64,000 nucleotides of DNA from Tolypeutes matacus (GCA_026826555.1 JAKSZT010054573.1:1421109-1485108), one strand, 5' to 3'; positions 35,490 to 46,975 are shown, counted from the stretch's first letter. Translations and numbers: made by a program. The notes: generated from the letters alone by a model not told the origin.

Positions 35490-36260
35490 TTTTGCTCAGT
35501 CTTCTCATAGTTTCTTTTCCAATATATGCACATATCACAAAAAATACAGATTTGCATTTTTAAAAAATTATATACGTAGAATCATATTAAATATATGCTT
35601 CTGACTTGCCTTTTTTGCGACTAGTCCATGTTGACATCTATGACTGTATAGTGTTCATTTGTTTTAAGATATAATAGTTTGTTCTCTTTGTCAGTGGACA
35701 TTTGGGTGATTTTCTATCTTTTGCTATTACAAATGATGTTATAAAATTTTCGTATATGCCTTTGATACACATATGTAGAAATTATTTAAGTAATAGAGTG
35801 AAACTTGTAGATTATGTGCTGTTTAAATATACTGGGTAACTCGAACCCTTTTCCTAAATGCTGTTACTGATTTATCCACTTCATTGCACCCCAGCTCTCA
35901 TGATGCACAGACATCTGAATTCTGGCCAGTCGCTTGAGTGTCAAATGGCTTCTCTTCATAGTTTTAATTGGCATTTCTCCAATTAATAATGAGAATGGGC
36001 ATCTTTTCTTCTGTGTACTGGCAATTTGTGAAAAGCTTCTTACCGTTTCCTGTATTTCTCTTGGTTTGTTTGAATTTTTCTTATTGCGTTGTAGAAGTTG
36101 AACATCACATTCAGTGTGAAGAATGATCATTGGCTGGCAATATGCATGACAAATATTTCCTCTCAGCTTTTGGCCTGACTTACTCCTTTTGTAGTATCGT
36201 TTAAAAAGCCGAGTCGTAAGTTACATACAATTAGATTTACCAGCATTAAGTGCAAATATC
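35490..36260 (-). mobile_element. Old L1 fragment, antisense (ORF2 3' part)
   Basis: Read as the minus strand, it resembles the 3' part of an old mammalian-wide L1 (L1M type). Plus-strand landmarks are gtcagtggacatttgggtga, the ttgctattacaaatgatg block, and the gagaatgggcatcttttctt block. All frames are broken. Confidence 0.65.
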
Positions 36261-36354
36261 AAAGGCTCTTGAAAAAGATATTCAACCATGAAACCATCCT
36301 CACTATAAAGATATAGAGCCTCTCAATCATGCATGCTTCTCTGTATACTGTATA

Positions 36355-36505
36355 CTTTTTGTCATTATTTTATTTTACTTTTTTATTTTGAAATAATCTC
36401 ACACTTACAGGACAGTTATAAAAATAATACAAAACCCATACAGAGAACTGCAACATACCTGTACCTCCCCAGATACCCAGATCCCTCAATTTTAACATGT
36501 ATCCA
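36355..36505 (-). mobile_element. Old L1 3' UTR-like fragment, antisense
   Basis: ttttattttgaaataatctc, then acaggacagttataaaaata and the gcaacatacctgtacctccc block resemble the antisense 3' UTR of L1M-type LINEs. It is short and diverged. Confidence 0.5.
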
Positions 36506-36514
36506 CCTTTGCTG

Positions 36515-36660
36515 TTTCTTTCTCTCTTTCTTTCCCTTCCGTCCTCCCTCCCTCCCACCTGCCCTTCCTCCCTTTGTTCATTCTCCCTTCCCTTCCCTGC
36601 CCTTCCCTTCCCTTCCCTTCCCTTCCCTTCCCTTCCCTTCCCTCTCCTTCCCTCAGCCAT
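36515..36660. repeat. Pyrimidine tract with (CCCTT)n core
   Basis: TTTC/TCCC-rich sequence leads into a near-pure (CCCTT)n core at 36585-36643 with about eleven CCC runs. On the minus strand this is (GGGAA)n, which meets the usual sequence rule for G-quadruplexes. The 96-codon minus-strand frame here is a repeat artefact of alternating Lys/Glu/Gly/Arg. Confidence 0.9.
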
Positions 36661-36744
36661 CTGTGAGCTTGAATTGAAATTAAAAAAAAAAAAAAAACAT
36701 TATTCTTGTGGGGCTGTGCTGGTGTGGGTGTGATATACTTATTA

Positions 36745-36845
36745 AATAATACACAGTAGAGTGTGCACTTAGGAAGGGGCCCATGGTTTTCACCTGACTG
36801 GCAAAGGGGTCCATGGAACCAAACAGGTGAAGAAGCCCTGGGCTA
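36745..36845. mobile_element. Possible hAT-type DNA transposon fragment
   Basis: The pattern cccatggttttcacctgact, then ggcaaaggggtccatggaac and a gaagccctgggcta end is typical of short MER-type hAT fragments (a right-end block meaning near gggtccatgga and aagaacccctg). It is short and the family is unnamed. Confidence 0.35.
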
Positions 36846-36849
36846 GATG

Positions 36850-38000
36850 AATTCAGTTGTCTTATCTTCAAGCTCACTGGTTCTTTCTTCTGTTTCAGCA
36901 GATTCACCCAGCCTTGAACTCTTTTAGGGAATTCTAAGTTTCTGTTATTGTAGTCTTCTGCTCTGTTTGGTTGCTTTGCATAATTTCCATGTCTCTGTTG
37001 ATATCCCCTCTGTGTTCATCTTTCATTTTCCCAATTTCCTTGTCCATGTTTTCCATTAGCTCTTTGGGCATATTTGAGACCATTTTAAAAAAGTCTTTGT
37101 CGATATGTCCCAGGTCGGATCCTCCTTATTGCTGGTTTTGAATGCTTTAATCTTCCCCTTTGCCTGGGCCACCACTTCCTCTTTCTTTGTATGTTTTTCA
37201 ATCTTTTGATGAAAACTGGACATTTTCATATTTTAATGTATTATTATTGAAATTTAGAATGTGTCCCCTGATCCTTAAGCTTGTAAACAGCTAGTGTCAT
37301 GACAGAACTTTCCTTAAATACTAGGAGCTAACAAAAAGAAATAAACAATAAGGATAAACGGAAAACCCCTTTCCCAGTCTCTGCAGACTGGTCTATGAGA
37401 GCGCTGTCCTTCGAGGCTTATCCATATGATGAGTTTAGAGAATTACTCCAGGCCAAAGCACACGTATCCTTTCTGCACATGCATCTTGTCTTGGGCTTGT
37501 GGCTCTAGGATTTCCCCCATTGACGTGGTTCTGAATGTCCCTGTTCCCTAGGAAACAGTTTCCTCATGTCCTGACTGCTCTCCCACATCGTTCTGTAGGA
37601 GAGCTCTCTGAGCTGCCTTCTACCTGCAGGGCACGTTCTGAGACAGCGAGTCCCTCAAGCCACCACCACCAGATTGGGACAGACATACATGCTCCCAGGA
37701 TGTGAAAGAAAAACTGGGGCGGGGGGGGGGGTATTCTGCTCCCTGTGCAGCCAGCACTGGGGGCTGCACGACGAGGATAGTGGGAGCGCAGGTTGGCTCT
37801 GTGCCAATCTGGTGAGGGGTGGGAAGGGACCAGCCAGACCATTAGGAGTTCCTACTGCAGTTCAGCCTTGTTCTTCATCTGGTGCTTGGCCTGCTGTTGC
37901 AGTCCTTTAACTGTATCCTGGAGCTTTGACAAAGATGTTTCTGCCAGTTCTTGCTTCTGTTGGCGAGCAGAGCCCAATCCACCATCTGCATTGGGTGGGA
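36850..38000 (-). mobile_element. Old L1 fragment, antisense (ORF1 / 5' region type)
   Basis: Landmarks on the plus strand are caagctcactggttctttct, tttgcctgggccaccacttc, and gatgaaaactggacattttc. Farther right come ccattaggagttcctactgc and gagctttgacaaagatgttt. These resemble the antisense of the ORF1 and 5' part of old mammalian L1. A G run of 12 lies at 37719-37730. It is GC-richer at 37560-37930. The assignment of the right half is weaker than that of the left half. Confidence 0.5.
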
Positions 38001-38079
38001 GCCTGCATACAATATATTTCAATGTGTTATACCTTCATTTTTATGCAATTCAAATGATTTTCCAATTTCCCTTGTGACT

Positions 38080-39225
38080 TCTTGTTTGTCCCTGTGGTTA
38101 TTCAGTAGTACACTGCTGAGTTACCAGTCACCATGTATCTAGGTGACTGTCCCGATGTCATTCTGTCCTTGATTTCTAATATAATTTTTTTTGTGGTCAA
38201 AGAATATACTATATGTAAATTCATTTCTTTTCAATATCTTGAAGTTTGTTTTATATCTCAAAATACATTCTATCTTTATGAGTGTGCCATGTGCTCTTGA
38301 AAAGAATGTGCATTCTGCTTTTGTTTGATGGAAGCACATTTGTTGATAGTGTTTTTCAAATCACCGATATCCTTTTGATATTTTGATCCATTTATTTAGT
38401 CTATCAATTACTGACAAGATGGGGGAAATATGCACGTGTTTCAGATTTGTCTTTTTTCTACGTTCAGTTTTTTAATTTTTGGCTTTATGCATTTTGATGC
38501 TCTATTATGATGTTCATACACATTTAAAATTGTTTTGTCTTTATGAATTGAGCCATTTTGCTTATGAATTTAATGTCTTATCCCTGATAATATTCAATTT
38601 TATCATGTGTATTTTGTCTGATATTAATATAGTCTCTGGAACTTTCTTTTGTTTAGTATTTGCATAGTGTATCATGTTCCATCCTTTCTACTTTTACACA
38701 ATATTTGTATGTTTTTAATGTGGGTTGCTTGTAAGCATCATATAACTGGGTCTTGCCTTTTTTATCCAATCTGACAATCTTTGTTTTGTAATTGGGAGTA
38801 TTCAGATTATTTATATTTAATGAGATCATCGTTATGCTGATGTGTATATCTACTATTTGGGTTTTTGTTTTCTATTTGCCCCATTTGTTTCTTGTTCCCC
38901 TCTTTCCTCTTGCACTGCCTTCTTTTGTATTGAGTACTTTTAAGATTCTATTTTCTCCCCTTTTTGGCTTATTAGTTATAACTTTAAATTAAATTTTAGT
39001 AGTTGGTTTAGGGTTACATTATGTATCATTAAGTTATTACAATCTACCTTCAAATAATAATATACTACTTTATACATCGTAAGAACTCTACTACAGTTTT
39101 AATTGCATCCCTTCCTGGCTTTTATATTATATTGTTGTTGTCATGCCTTTTACTTTTACATGTGTTTTAAACTCCAGAATACATTGTTATTATTTTTACT
39201 AAAACTGTCAGTTATATTTTAAAGA
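38080..39225 (-). mobile_element. Old L1 fragment, antisense (ORF1-ORF2 linker and ORF2 endonuclease part)
   Basis: Strong antisense L1 landmarks run throughout: tctatcaattactgacaaga, attttgtctgatattaatat, gcttgtaagcatcatataac, gggtcttgcc followed by atccaatctgacaatct, and tttctatttgccccatttgt. On the minus strand these map to the ORF1-ORF2 linker and the endonuclease part of ORF2. All frames are broken. It lies to the right of an L1 5' region in the same orientation, so the two cannot be one intact element. Confidence 0.75.
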
Positions 39226-39289
39226 TATTTAAATAATAAAAAATTTCAAAGTAACTAAACTAAAATAAAGAGTATTATAGGAAGAAGTT

Positions 39290-39475
39290 TGGCTATAAAA
39301 TGAGACACACCTGACTTTCATCCCAGCTATAGCCTTTCCTGGATGAAAACTTTGGCAAACCATTTAACTTCCTTGAGCCTTGGTCTTATGATATGTAAAA
39401 TTAGGACAGTAACATTTAATTACATAATTAGAAAACATTTTGTATACTCAATAAATATTAGTGAACTTTCCTTTC
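39290..39475 (+). mobile_element. MIR SINE fragment
   Basis: A MIR layout is readable: a catcccagctatagcc block, then caaaccatttaacttccttg, agccttggtc, tatgtaaaattaggacagta, and a caataaatattagtgaac end. Diverged but in the right order. Confidence 0.75.
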
Positions 39476-39739
39476 CTACAAAATTTAATAAGACAGTTTT
39501 CAATAAGAAATCATATCTACCAGATTTGGAATACTCAAGGTAATCCTGAATTATGTTCCTAACAACCTGTGATTTAATCTGAAACGAATGCCATGTTTAA
39601 ACAGAGAAAGAAATCTAGAAACATCTCAATGAATTCCATAATGAATTATTACACTTTAACTAGGGAGTGATAGAATAAGCACCAGTAATCTAGGACTCTA
39701 CAAAACTAGAGACAGAAAATCATAAAAAGCTGTCTATTC

Positions 39740-39815
39740 TTATTTTGTTCATTGGCTTACAACATTGGACAAGTCCCTTAACTTCAACAGGCCTCTGTTG
39801 ACTAATCTAGAAAAT
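39740..39815 (+). mobile_element. MIR SINE fragment
   Basis: ggacaagtcccttaacttca, then gcctctgttgactaatctag and aaaatgaagag are the MIR core. It is a short internal piece. Confidence 0.6.
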
Positions 39816-40955
39816 GAAGAGAATTGGATTTAAAGGTTTTTAATATAATGTGTATTTGTAAATCTCTAATTTTAATTGATTATTTGGTAAAGTAAATTTA
39901 TGTCTCTTTGCTCATGAATGAAATCATAAAATATCTGTAACATTTTAATTTGTAGTATAATAATTACATGACAGTGATATTCAAAATGCAGTTAGATAAC
40001 TTGGAAAGGGGGATATTTAGCTGAATAAAATTATTCCATGTGTTGTTTTCTTTTCCTGTAGAAATACTTAGCTTCCTCCTCTGATGCAATTCACTGACTC
40101 CATCCTTATTCTCCTCTGATTTCTTATAGGTTTGTAAGATGCATGTTGCAGCTGAGGAAATGTGTTCTTGCACTTTGGTTATTCCTCTGCAGAGAGCTTG
40201 TGCTTATAGCATCATACTCTCCTAAGTACACTAGGCTGTGTTGTTATCCATTGCTTTTTCCAGGGTAGGTTTACATGATGTAGGAGGTTATTGATTTCCC
40301 TTCTAATGAGGGATTGAGTCTCGTTATGGTGCAAACTCATGATTATTCATACAAATTAGTGACAATGAACTAAAGTGTATCATTATCAGTTGACTGAAAG
40401 AGTAAGAATTTGACACATTTTGACATCAAAGTAAAATCAATTTATCTATTTCTACTTTTAAAAAGAATGTAATAATGCTTGAAAATCTTTTTTTAATGGA
40501 AATTGTTCCAATTTTCCCCTGTTCTTGCTTGTTCCTATCATATCAAGTGGAATAAATTCATCACGTGCTTGAAGAAATTTAAAATTTACCAGCTTTTCTT
40601 TGTATTAGTAACCTTATTTGTCAAGAGAATATATGTGATTGTTTTTTAAATCTTATTCCATGGACATAATCATTAAAATTTTTTACATAATTTACTAAAT
40701 AATTGAATATACCATACTAATTATTGGTGTCCAATTTGGGGGTACATAATTATTTCTGTTTTTATTCCTGAGACAATTCTGTTTTGCACATGACCCTCAC
40801 TCGTAAGAAGTGGATTTTTTATATTTCAAATTTTATGTTATAATATTTCGATTAAGGTCATCTAGCACATTGTCACAGAATGTTACCCCTGCCATCTCAA
40901 ATGATGCCTATATTGTTTTCCCTTCCTTAGTACATTAGCAAAGTTCAAAGCTCTT
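39816..40955. other. No gene seen; AT-rich unassigned DNA
   Basis: No repeat or coding pattern is recognised. The sequence is strongly AT-rich with frequent short stops in all frames. Confidence 0.55.
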
Positions 40956-41725
40956 CTCCATATCAAGCCCCCCATCTCCATCTTTTCTCTTTGTCTCATG
41001 GCCCTTCCATCGTCTCCAAGAGTTTGCTCCATTCATAATCTCACTTCTATCCTGCATCTTCAGGTTCTACTGTTCCATAACCGTCTTATCAAAAAATGTG
41101 AAAACATCCTCAGCATTTACTCATTTAAAGAAACTCCAGCTCTATTCCATTCTTCTCTTAAATTTTTGCACTCTTCTTCCTCTTCTCCCCTTGAAGGAAA
41201 AAAATGATATTCTGAATGAATATTCTAACATCAATAACATCTCCTCTTTTTCTTTCCCCATTCTTATTTTAACTTCTTGCAGTACACATTCCACCTCTAC
41301 TGTTGAACAAAACTGCTGTTGGAGTTCGCTGTCCAGATGATATTTTTACTTTTTTCACCTGCTCAGCTTCGCAGCATTTGAAACCACAAACCACACTTCT
41401 CCCCAGTTTCCGTTATCCTTCATGTTCTAGGTCCTCCATCTCTGTCTGATTGCACTTTCTAAATCTTTCCAGCTGGATTCTCTCTCCACCTCCCCCTTAC
41501 TGTTGCTCTTCAGGTTTTGTAATCAGCCATCAACTTTTTTCCCTCTAAACTCCTGGCAATATCACCTACCTTCATGGCTTCAGCTACATCTCCAGGCCAG
41601 TGACTTCCTTTTTCATGTTTTGTATTTTCCTTCCAGACTTCCATTTCCAAGTGCCTCCTGGACATTTCCTTATGCTATCCCCCAAATGAATAAGTGCGTT
41701 GAAGAGAGAACTCCACATTGATCAG
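40956..41725 (+). mobile_element. L2 LINE fragment
   Basis: Long pyrimidine-rich sequence with L2-type landmarks: cacttctatcctgcatcttc, a ctcttcaggttttgtaatc block, cttcagctacatctccaggc and ccaagtgcctcctggacatt. L2 (CR1 clade) is a mammal-wide dead LINE. Frames are broken. Confidence 0.6.
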
Positions 41726-41899
41726 CCCAAACGTATTACTCTTCCTCGGACATGTCTTGATTATAAGCACCATTAACCCCCTCCCCAAAAAAGAGAGAAA
41801 AAATTACATGGCTTTGACTTCTCTTCTCCAACTTCTAACTAGCCAAGTACTTATTTTACATCCACTCTAACTGCAACCTTCCAGGATTTATCACAACTC

Positions 41900-42850
41900 C
41901 CTTGGGCTATTTTTGATTTATGTATTTGTTCACAAATATTAACTGAGAGCCAATAACATGCCTGAAATTAGCATGTGGTTTCTAGACATAGAAGAGCTTC
42001 AAGGATGCAAGAGACAGGAAGAGAGACCGGAAAGTAGAAATGCAGTTATAAAACAATAAGATAAATGCTTGATGGAGATATGTGTAGGGTAATACTGGGC
42101 AAGTATGGACTTCTGTATATGTAGGAAAGTTTTCAAGGGGAGGTGAGATTTAACTTGAGATTTGGGGATTAGCATAACAGCATATCATTAAGAGCACAGA
42201 GATACAAAGGACAGAATGGGGAGAAGTGGGAGTTTAGAGGTTAATGGGGACCAGATTATGAAAGATCTTCTCCATTCTTCCAAGAAAGATCTTCTCCAAA
42301 TATCTTCCATAGGCCATTGAAAGAATTTAACAGCGGATTTATGTAATCAATTTCTTTTTATGCTGCTCACTCCAGCAATTGTCTGGAGTATGGACTGGCA
42401 TAGAGGTAGTTAAGGGTACACGCAGATATAATTAGGACTTTGCTGCAATCACTTTTTTTTTTTTTAAGTAGTAGTATGGCTGGTGGAATGAGGAGGTGGA
42501 TTTGAGAGATAATAAGCTGGCTGAATCTTAATGACTTGGCACTTGATTTAAAGGTCAAGTTATTAAATGTAAGGGGCAAGTTTGAAGATGTAGGCGTGAC
42601 TTGGGGCTGGACCCATTAGATGGATGCTCCTGACTTTGACTGAGTAAGGGAATATGGATGGGGGTACAGATTTGAGGGAAATAATAAATTGAATTTTGAG
42701 CATCTTTAATTTAAAGGACCCTTGTGATGAGCATAGGAGAAATCCAACAGTTTGTAGGATGTAAAGATCAGGAAGTTAGCGAGGTCTGTGATGGAGTTAT
42801 AAATCTGGAAGTCATCAATCATTGGTGTGTATGTGCTATTGGGAGCTGCG
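41900..42850 (+). repeat. Possible ancient interspersed repeat
   Basis: Sequence such as aaccgagagccaataacatg-type text near 41940, gaccagattatgaaagatct (42250) and aaatctggaagtcatcaatc (42803) follows in spirit a long ancient mammalian repeat of the MIR/L2 age. A duplicated gaaagatcttctcca lies at 42260-42300. The assignment is weak. Confidence 0.3.
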
Positions 42851-42864
42851 GGGAACAATAACAT

Positions 42865-43115
42865 CGTTCAGTGTTAAGAGTGAAGATGGAGCTGAGAGTG
42901 CCACGGTAGTAAATGCAATATTTATAGGACACTTTAAGGAAGCACATCCTGAAGAGAAAATTGACAATTGTAACAAGTGTACCTCATAAGATGTGAGTAA
43001 TAGGGGAAAATGTGTATATGGGTGGGTGAGGGTTATATGGGAACGCCCTATAATTTTGATGTAACTTTTCTGCAATCTAAAGCTTCTCTAAAAATAAAGT
43101 TTATAAAGAATTTTT
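42865..43115 (+). mobile_element. L1-type 3' cassette, isolated copy
   Basis: The run caattgtaacaagtgtacct, then a gtgagtaatagggg block, gggttatatgggaa, gatgtaacttttctgcaatc and taaagcttctctaaaaataa matches, in order, the cassette seen at 19350-19510 and 48160-48320. It ends with an A-rich tail at 43085-43120. Only the 3' end is present, as expected of severe 5' truncation. Confidence 0.65.
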
Positions 43116-43735
43116 TAAAAATAGACATGGAAGAGCCAGAGGAGTAGCAGGGACAAAAATGGCGTCCTAGGAAAAGAGAGTGAGGCCACTGAGAAGAGGT
43201 TCCTGGGAACAGGTGAAGCCTAACCGCCCTCCACCAGGGGACTCGGGATTTGTCAGCCTCCACGGTCTCCATCTCAGTCTTCCAACCATTCTCACCCCAA
43301 TTCAGTCATAATTCTTCTCGGGTTCTCTTCCTCAAACACACTGATCCTTGTTTTATTTCATTATGCTAGTACAGGAGATGGTTTTCTTAAAGTTATGGGA
43401 AGAGACTGAAATTTGACTTCCTTGACATTCAATGCTCCTCACCACTTGGCCCCAAGCAATTCTCACCTCTTCTAAAAAGAAGCCATGGATCTCTTTAGTT
43501 TGACTCCATCTCTCCCTTTTTTCTGTTTCTACATAACTGCCTGTGAGACCTGTAATATCCATGGCAGTTCTATAGACTGTTTTACACTGGGTGTATTTAT
43601 TTGTGTTTCTTCCTGGTCTGCTGGAACTCTGAAGGTTCCCTTTAGTACAGTGCTTTGCATTAAATAGGAGTTAGGGATTATTGCCAATTTTATGAAATCC
43701 TAATGGCAATTTTTAAAAAGGTAGAATTGTGTTAT
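43116..43735. other. No gene; possible L2 3' trace at 43480-43670
   Basis: The end near 43630-43670 (gaaggttccctttagtacag, then tgctttgcattaaatagg) looks like a degraded L2 3' end. A 69-codon minus-strand frame at 43353-43562 has no features. Confidence 0.4.
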
Positions 43736-43737
43736 TC

Positions 43738-43890
43738 TTTAGAATCATAGAAATTTTAGGACTCAAGGACCTTTAAGATCCATTAGCCCAAACAGCTCCT
43801 TTTCCAGACAAACTGAAAGCCCAAAGTTATTTGCTCACGAAGTGATCGATGGCAAAGCAGACATAAACACCAGCTCTAGATCTGTTACAG
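43738..43890 (+). mobile_element. MIR-type SINE fragment
   Basis: The order agaatcatagaaattttagg, aaggacctttaagatccatt, gcccaaacagctcct, agacaaactgaaagcccaaa matches the common MIR3/MIR-type arrangement of a finding block followed by a count block. A related copy lies at 59800-59900. Confidence 0.6.
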
Positions 43891-44970
43891 AATGAGAGTA
43901 AAAATTAGTTCAGTTTATACAATGAATGTGACTTTGGTGAAATCTAAACAGAAAGTTTGCAAATAAAGCATCATAAATGAAAGTGCATATGAAAGTGTTT
44001 TGACCAGAAATTTACTGATCATTGTTTGGTCTACAAAACAAAATGTATATTTAAACATATAATATAAATTATGATTAAATTTTATCCCAGATCCTACTGG
44101 CTTAGAAAAGCTAAGTGTTTTTATTTTTTGCTTGTTTGTTTTTAATTGGGGCCTTGTAAATGCATTTACAAGATTCTTGGTTTTACCTACAGTTAAAAAA
44201 CTCATATCTCACTAAATTGCATGATTTTAGGATCTCATGTTTTTGACAAAGGTCAAGTAGGTCTGCTCACCGTTAATGGAGAAATTATCCCTGAAACACC
44301 AGAATTGGCCTTCAAAAATAGTTATTTCTACTAATGTGAAAAAGATACTGTTGTTGGATTAAACTATGGTTTTATTTTTAAATATCATCATGGCTCAAAA
44401 AATATCACTGTAGCTTGAAAAATCATATTCACTTACTACTCACATTCTTGATCCTTGAAATGACATTTAACTCCAATACATGGTGTGCGTCTTTCTGAGT
44501 CAATAGTTTTTATCTTGGATGCCCTTTAAAGCAACATTCCTGAATGTTAAAATGATGTATGACTTTTTATTAAACTTACCAGCCAATTTGCTGATATGTA
44601 TATGGAAAGCAATGTTCCCCCTTTCTTAAAAAAAAAAAAAAAAAAAAATCCCTAGTTTTAATTTACATGTTTGGAAAGGTTATAAGCTTGAAGTTTTAAG
44701 CCATGTGGTTTTAGAATTTAGGCTAGTGAGTTAGACATACTATTCTGAGGAAGAAGAGTAATATTTTCATGTAAATTTAGCTTCGTGGATCCAAGTGTTG
44801 CTTTAGATTTTTCAAAGTAGCAAATGAGTTTCTGTTTTTCATTTAACCCCAGGGACACTTACTTCTGTTTGCAAAACTAGTGTTGATTTCTCTGCACATA
44901 AAGCTGAAGGCTCATTGCAGGTCGTCTCTAACCTATTAGTACTAGATTTTACCATCTATGTTTGATTGCC
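43891..44970. other. No gene seen; AT-rich, one 20-A run
   Basis: A poly(A) run of about 20 lies at 44629-44648 with no recognisable retroposed body upstream. A 96-codon minus-strand frame (43915-44205) has no features. Confidence 0.5.
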
Positions 44971-45111
44971 TGTTGCCGGTCAGGACCTGGGTCCGTGAAA
45001 ACGGTGCCACGGACGAGAAAGAAAGAATAAGACAGAGAGAAGAAAAACTGGGATCAGGGGGCTCTCCAACTGCGGCACCGTTTTCACGGACCCAGGTCCT
45101 GACCGGCAACA
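44971..45111. mobile_element. 141-bp element with perfect 38-bp inverted repeats
   Basis: Arm 1 (44971-45008) begins tgttgccggtcaggacctgg. Arm 2 (45074-45111) is its exact reverse complement and ends gtcctgaccggcaaca. The 65-base loop (45009-45073) is purine-rich in its first half (agaaagaaagaataagacag). The outer ends read TG...CA. The 6-bp flanks are attgcc (44965-44970) and actgcc (45112-45117), a near-perfect target duplication. Its GC content is clearly above that of the AT-rich surroundings. It could be a foldback or MITE-like nonautonomous transposon, or a shrunken ERV LTR with a hairpin; a sequencing or assembly foldback is the dull alternative. No family name is recognised. Confidence 0.75.
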
Positions 45112-45381
45112 ACTGCCTACTTACAGCAGAGTAATTAGCTAGTTAATAAGAAAAATGAAATTTGACCCAAATGTCAAAGTGATTGCTTTGTTTGAAAGAG
45201 GAGCCCCCGACTATGTATGTAAATGACATTGGGAGGTGAGTTATGAAAGGCAAGCAAATAATAGGACCCAGTGAATCTTCTGTCTGCTGCCGGCTAAGTA
45301 GGTAGATTATAGCATTTGCTAAAAAGGCCAGGGTCCCCAAGCGGGTGGTAGACTCCGCTCTGATCGCTGACCGTAGAATGG
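45112..45381. other. No gene seen
   Basis: Single-copy-looking sequence between the inverted-repeat element and an MLT2 LTR. The 84-codon minus-strand frame lacks features. Confidence 0.5.
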
Positions 45382-45836
45382 TAAGTGCATGTGTCATCTT
45401 GGCTAGGTTTTGGTGTCCAGTTCTTTGGTCAGCAGTGCCTGGTTGTCACCATGTTAAGTCCCCAAGTGGCCTGATCATATTTCATAGATTTAAATCCTCA
45501 GTCAGTTGATTGAATCTGTGGCTGGCGACATCTCCAATGAATAAAGGAGATGGCCTTCAGCAATGAAGGAAGTCTTTTCTCGTCAGTTGAAGACCTTAAA
45601 GGGAGAACTGATGATTTCAGAGTCAGAAAGAAGAATTCCTATCTTTCCTTCAGCGGCCAGCTTCTCCGGGGGAATTCATGGAAACCTTCACTGGAGGTTC
45701 CCACCTTGTGACTTGCCGTATGGAATTCGACTTGCCAAACACCACGGTAGCATGAGCCAGTTCCTATCATGAATCCCGTAATAATCACTATGTATGTATT
45801 TTCTGTTGGTTCTCTTTCCCTGGAGAAGCCCAATAC
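45382..45836 (-). mobile_element. ERVL-type solo LTR (MLT2-like)
   Basis: Plus-strand text opens near tgtgtcatcttggctagg, runs through agttctttggtca, ggagatggccttcagcaatg and catgagccagttcctatcat, and ends ctctttccctggagaagccc then aataca. This aligns in order with 13846-14371, including the shared ggccttcagcaatga block. The first 15 or so bases of the LTR are missing. No internal region is present. Confidence 0.75.
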
Positions 45837-46975
45837 ACACCATTAATGTCAACTGTTTCATAAATGCACTAAGTAAGGACAATTCTTAAATTAGGAAAAC
45901 AAAGATAATTATTTACATATATGTAAATATATATGAAACCAATTATAAATTAATTTATAATATTGACTTAATTGATTGGGGAACAAATCATAAATTAATT
46001 CAATTGTAAATGACAGTGTCTTCCAACACTACATATCAAAGCAGCTTCCATAAGGTCATGGTCTGCAGATGGGCCCTCAAACCCTTCTCTGAGGGCCTCT
46101 GCGGGGCAGGCACCTAGGCTGAGGCTTTACAAGGCACGGGCCGCCTGGGCCTTCCGCGGCAAAGTTAGGCAGGTCATAGGCAGTGGCTCTACTTGTTAAC
46201 ATAAACGCCCCAGCGTTTGACCACCTGTGGCTAACGTCGTGCTCTCTGCTGTCCAGTTCTTTCCAAAGCTAGGCTGTGAGTTATAAGCTGTATGGATACG
46301 CGAACCTTGCCTTCTCTGGGTTACCCTGGATTCCCACTTTTAGAAACAGAACCAGACAGTGTGGCCTGAGTTAGACACATTTACCTCACTCTTGGATTTA
46401 TTTTAGTATCCTACGCTTTCTTTCCCTTGCTCTAATTACATTACCATTTTCCCTATACTATTGTAAATGTTTCGTAAGTTATCGCTAATTGTTTTAGAGT
46501 GAGGTAAGCCTACTTAACCTAATTGAAAACATTAGTCAAAACCAGTAAGAAAAGTAAGTGGCGCTTCAGTGCCGTTGTGGGAAAGAGATAATATTTGTGT
46601 ATCCATCCTCTTCTTTCCTTCTCCCCAGCACCTGCAAACATGCGGAAAACATGAGTGCCTATTATGTAAAGTGCATTGGGACTACACCTTGGGACAAATA
46701 CATGGCTCTTGAAAGTAGAGGAACTTGGCAGAAGGCAGCATTGCTGTTCTCATTTTCACTTCCCTGACTCAAAGTGGATCCCAACACAACTCCGAATGCC
46801 GGGAGGGAGATCATTTATCCCACCTGTACTTGTGCAAACCTTGGCAACAATGGCTGCTATTTAGTCCACTTCATATTATTGAATGTTGATCTTGCTGATG
46901 AAGCAATTAGGGAAAAACACTATTATATTTTGTTTATTTTTCTTACCAGCCAATAATAATTTATAGAGCTCTAAT
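45837..46975. other. No gene seen; AT palindromes then GC-richer patch
   Basis: AT-rich palindromic text lies at 45905-46005 (for example tttacatatatgtaaa). A GC-richer patch with several CpGs follows at 46070-46240. Overlapping frames at 46558-46956 (60-69 codons) have no family features. Confidence 0.45.

Noticed and set aside
36370..36660. 96-codon minus-strand frame rich in Gly, Lys, Glu and Arg
   Set aside because: Product of the (GGGAA)n simple repeat.
44629..44648. Poly(A) run as the tail of a processed pseudogene
   Set aside because: No retroposed body and no flanking direct repeat could be found.
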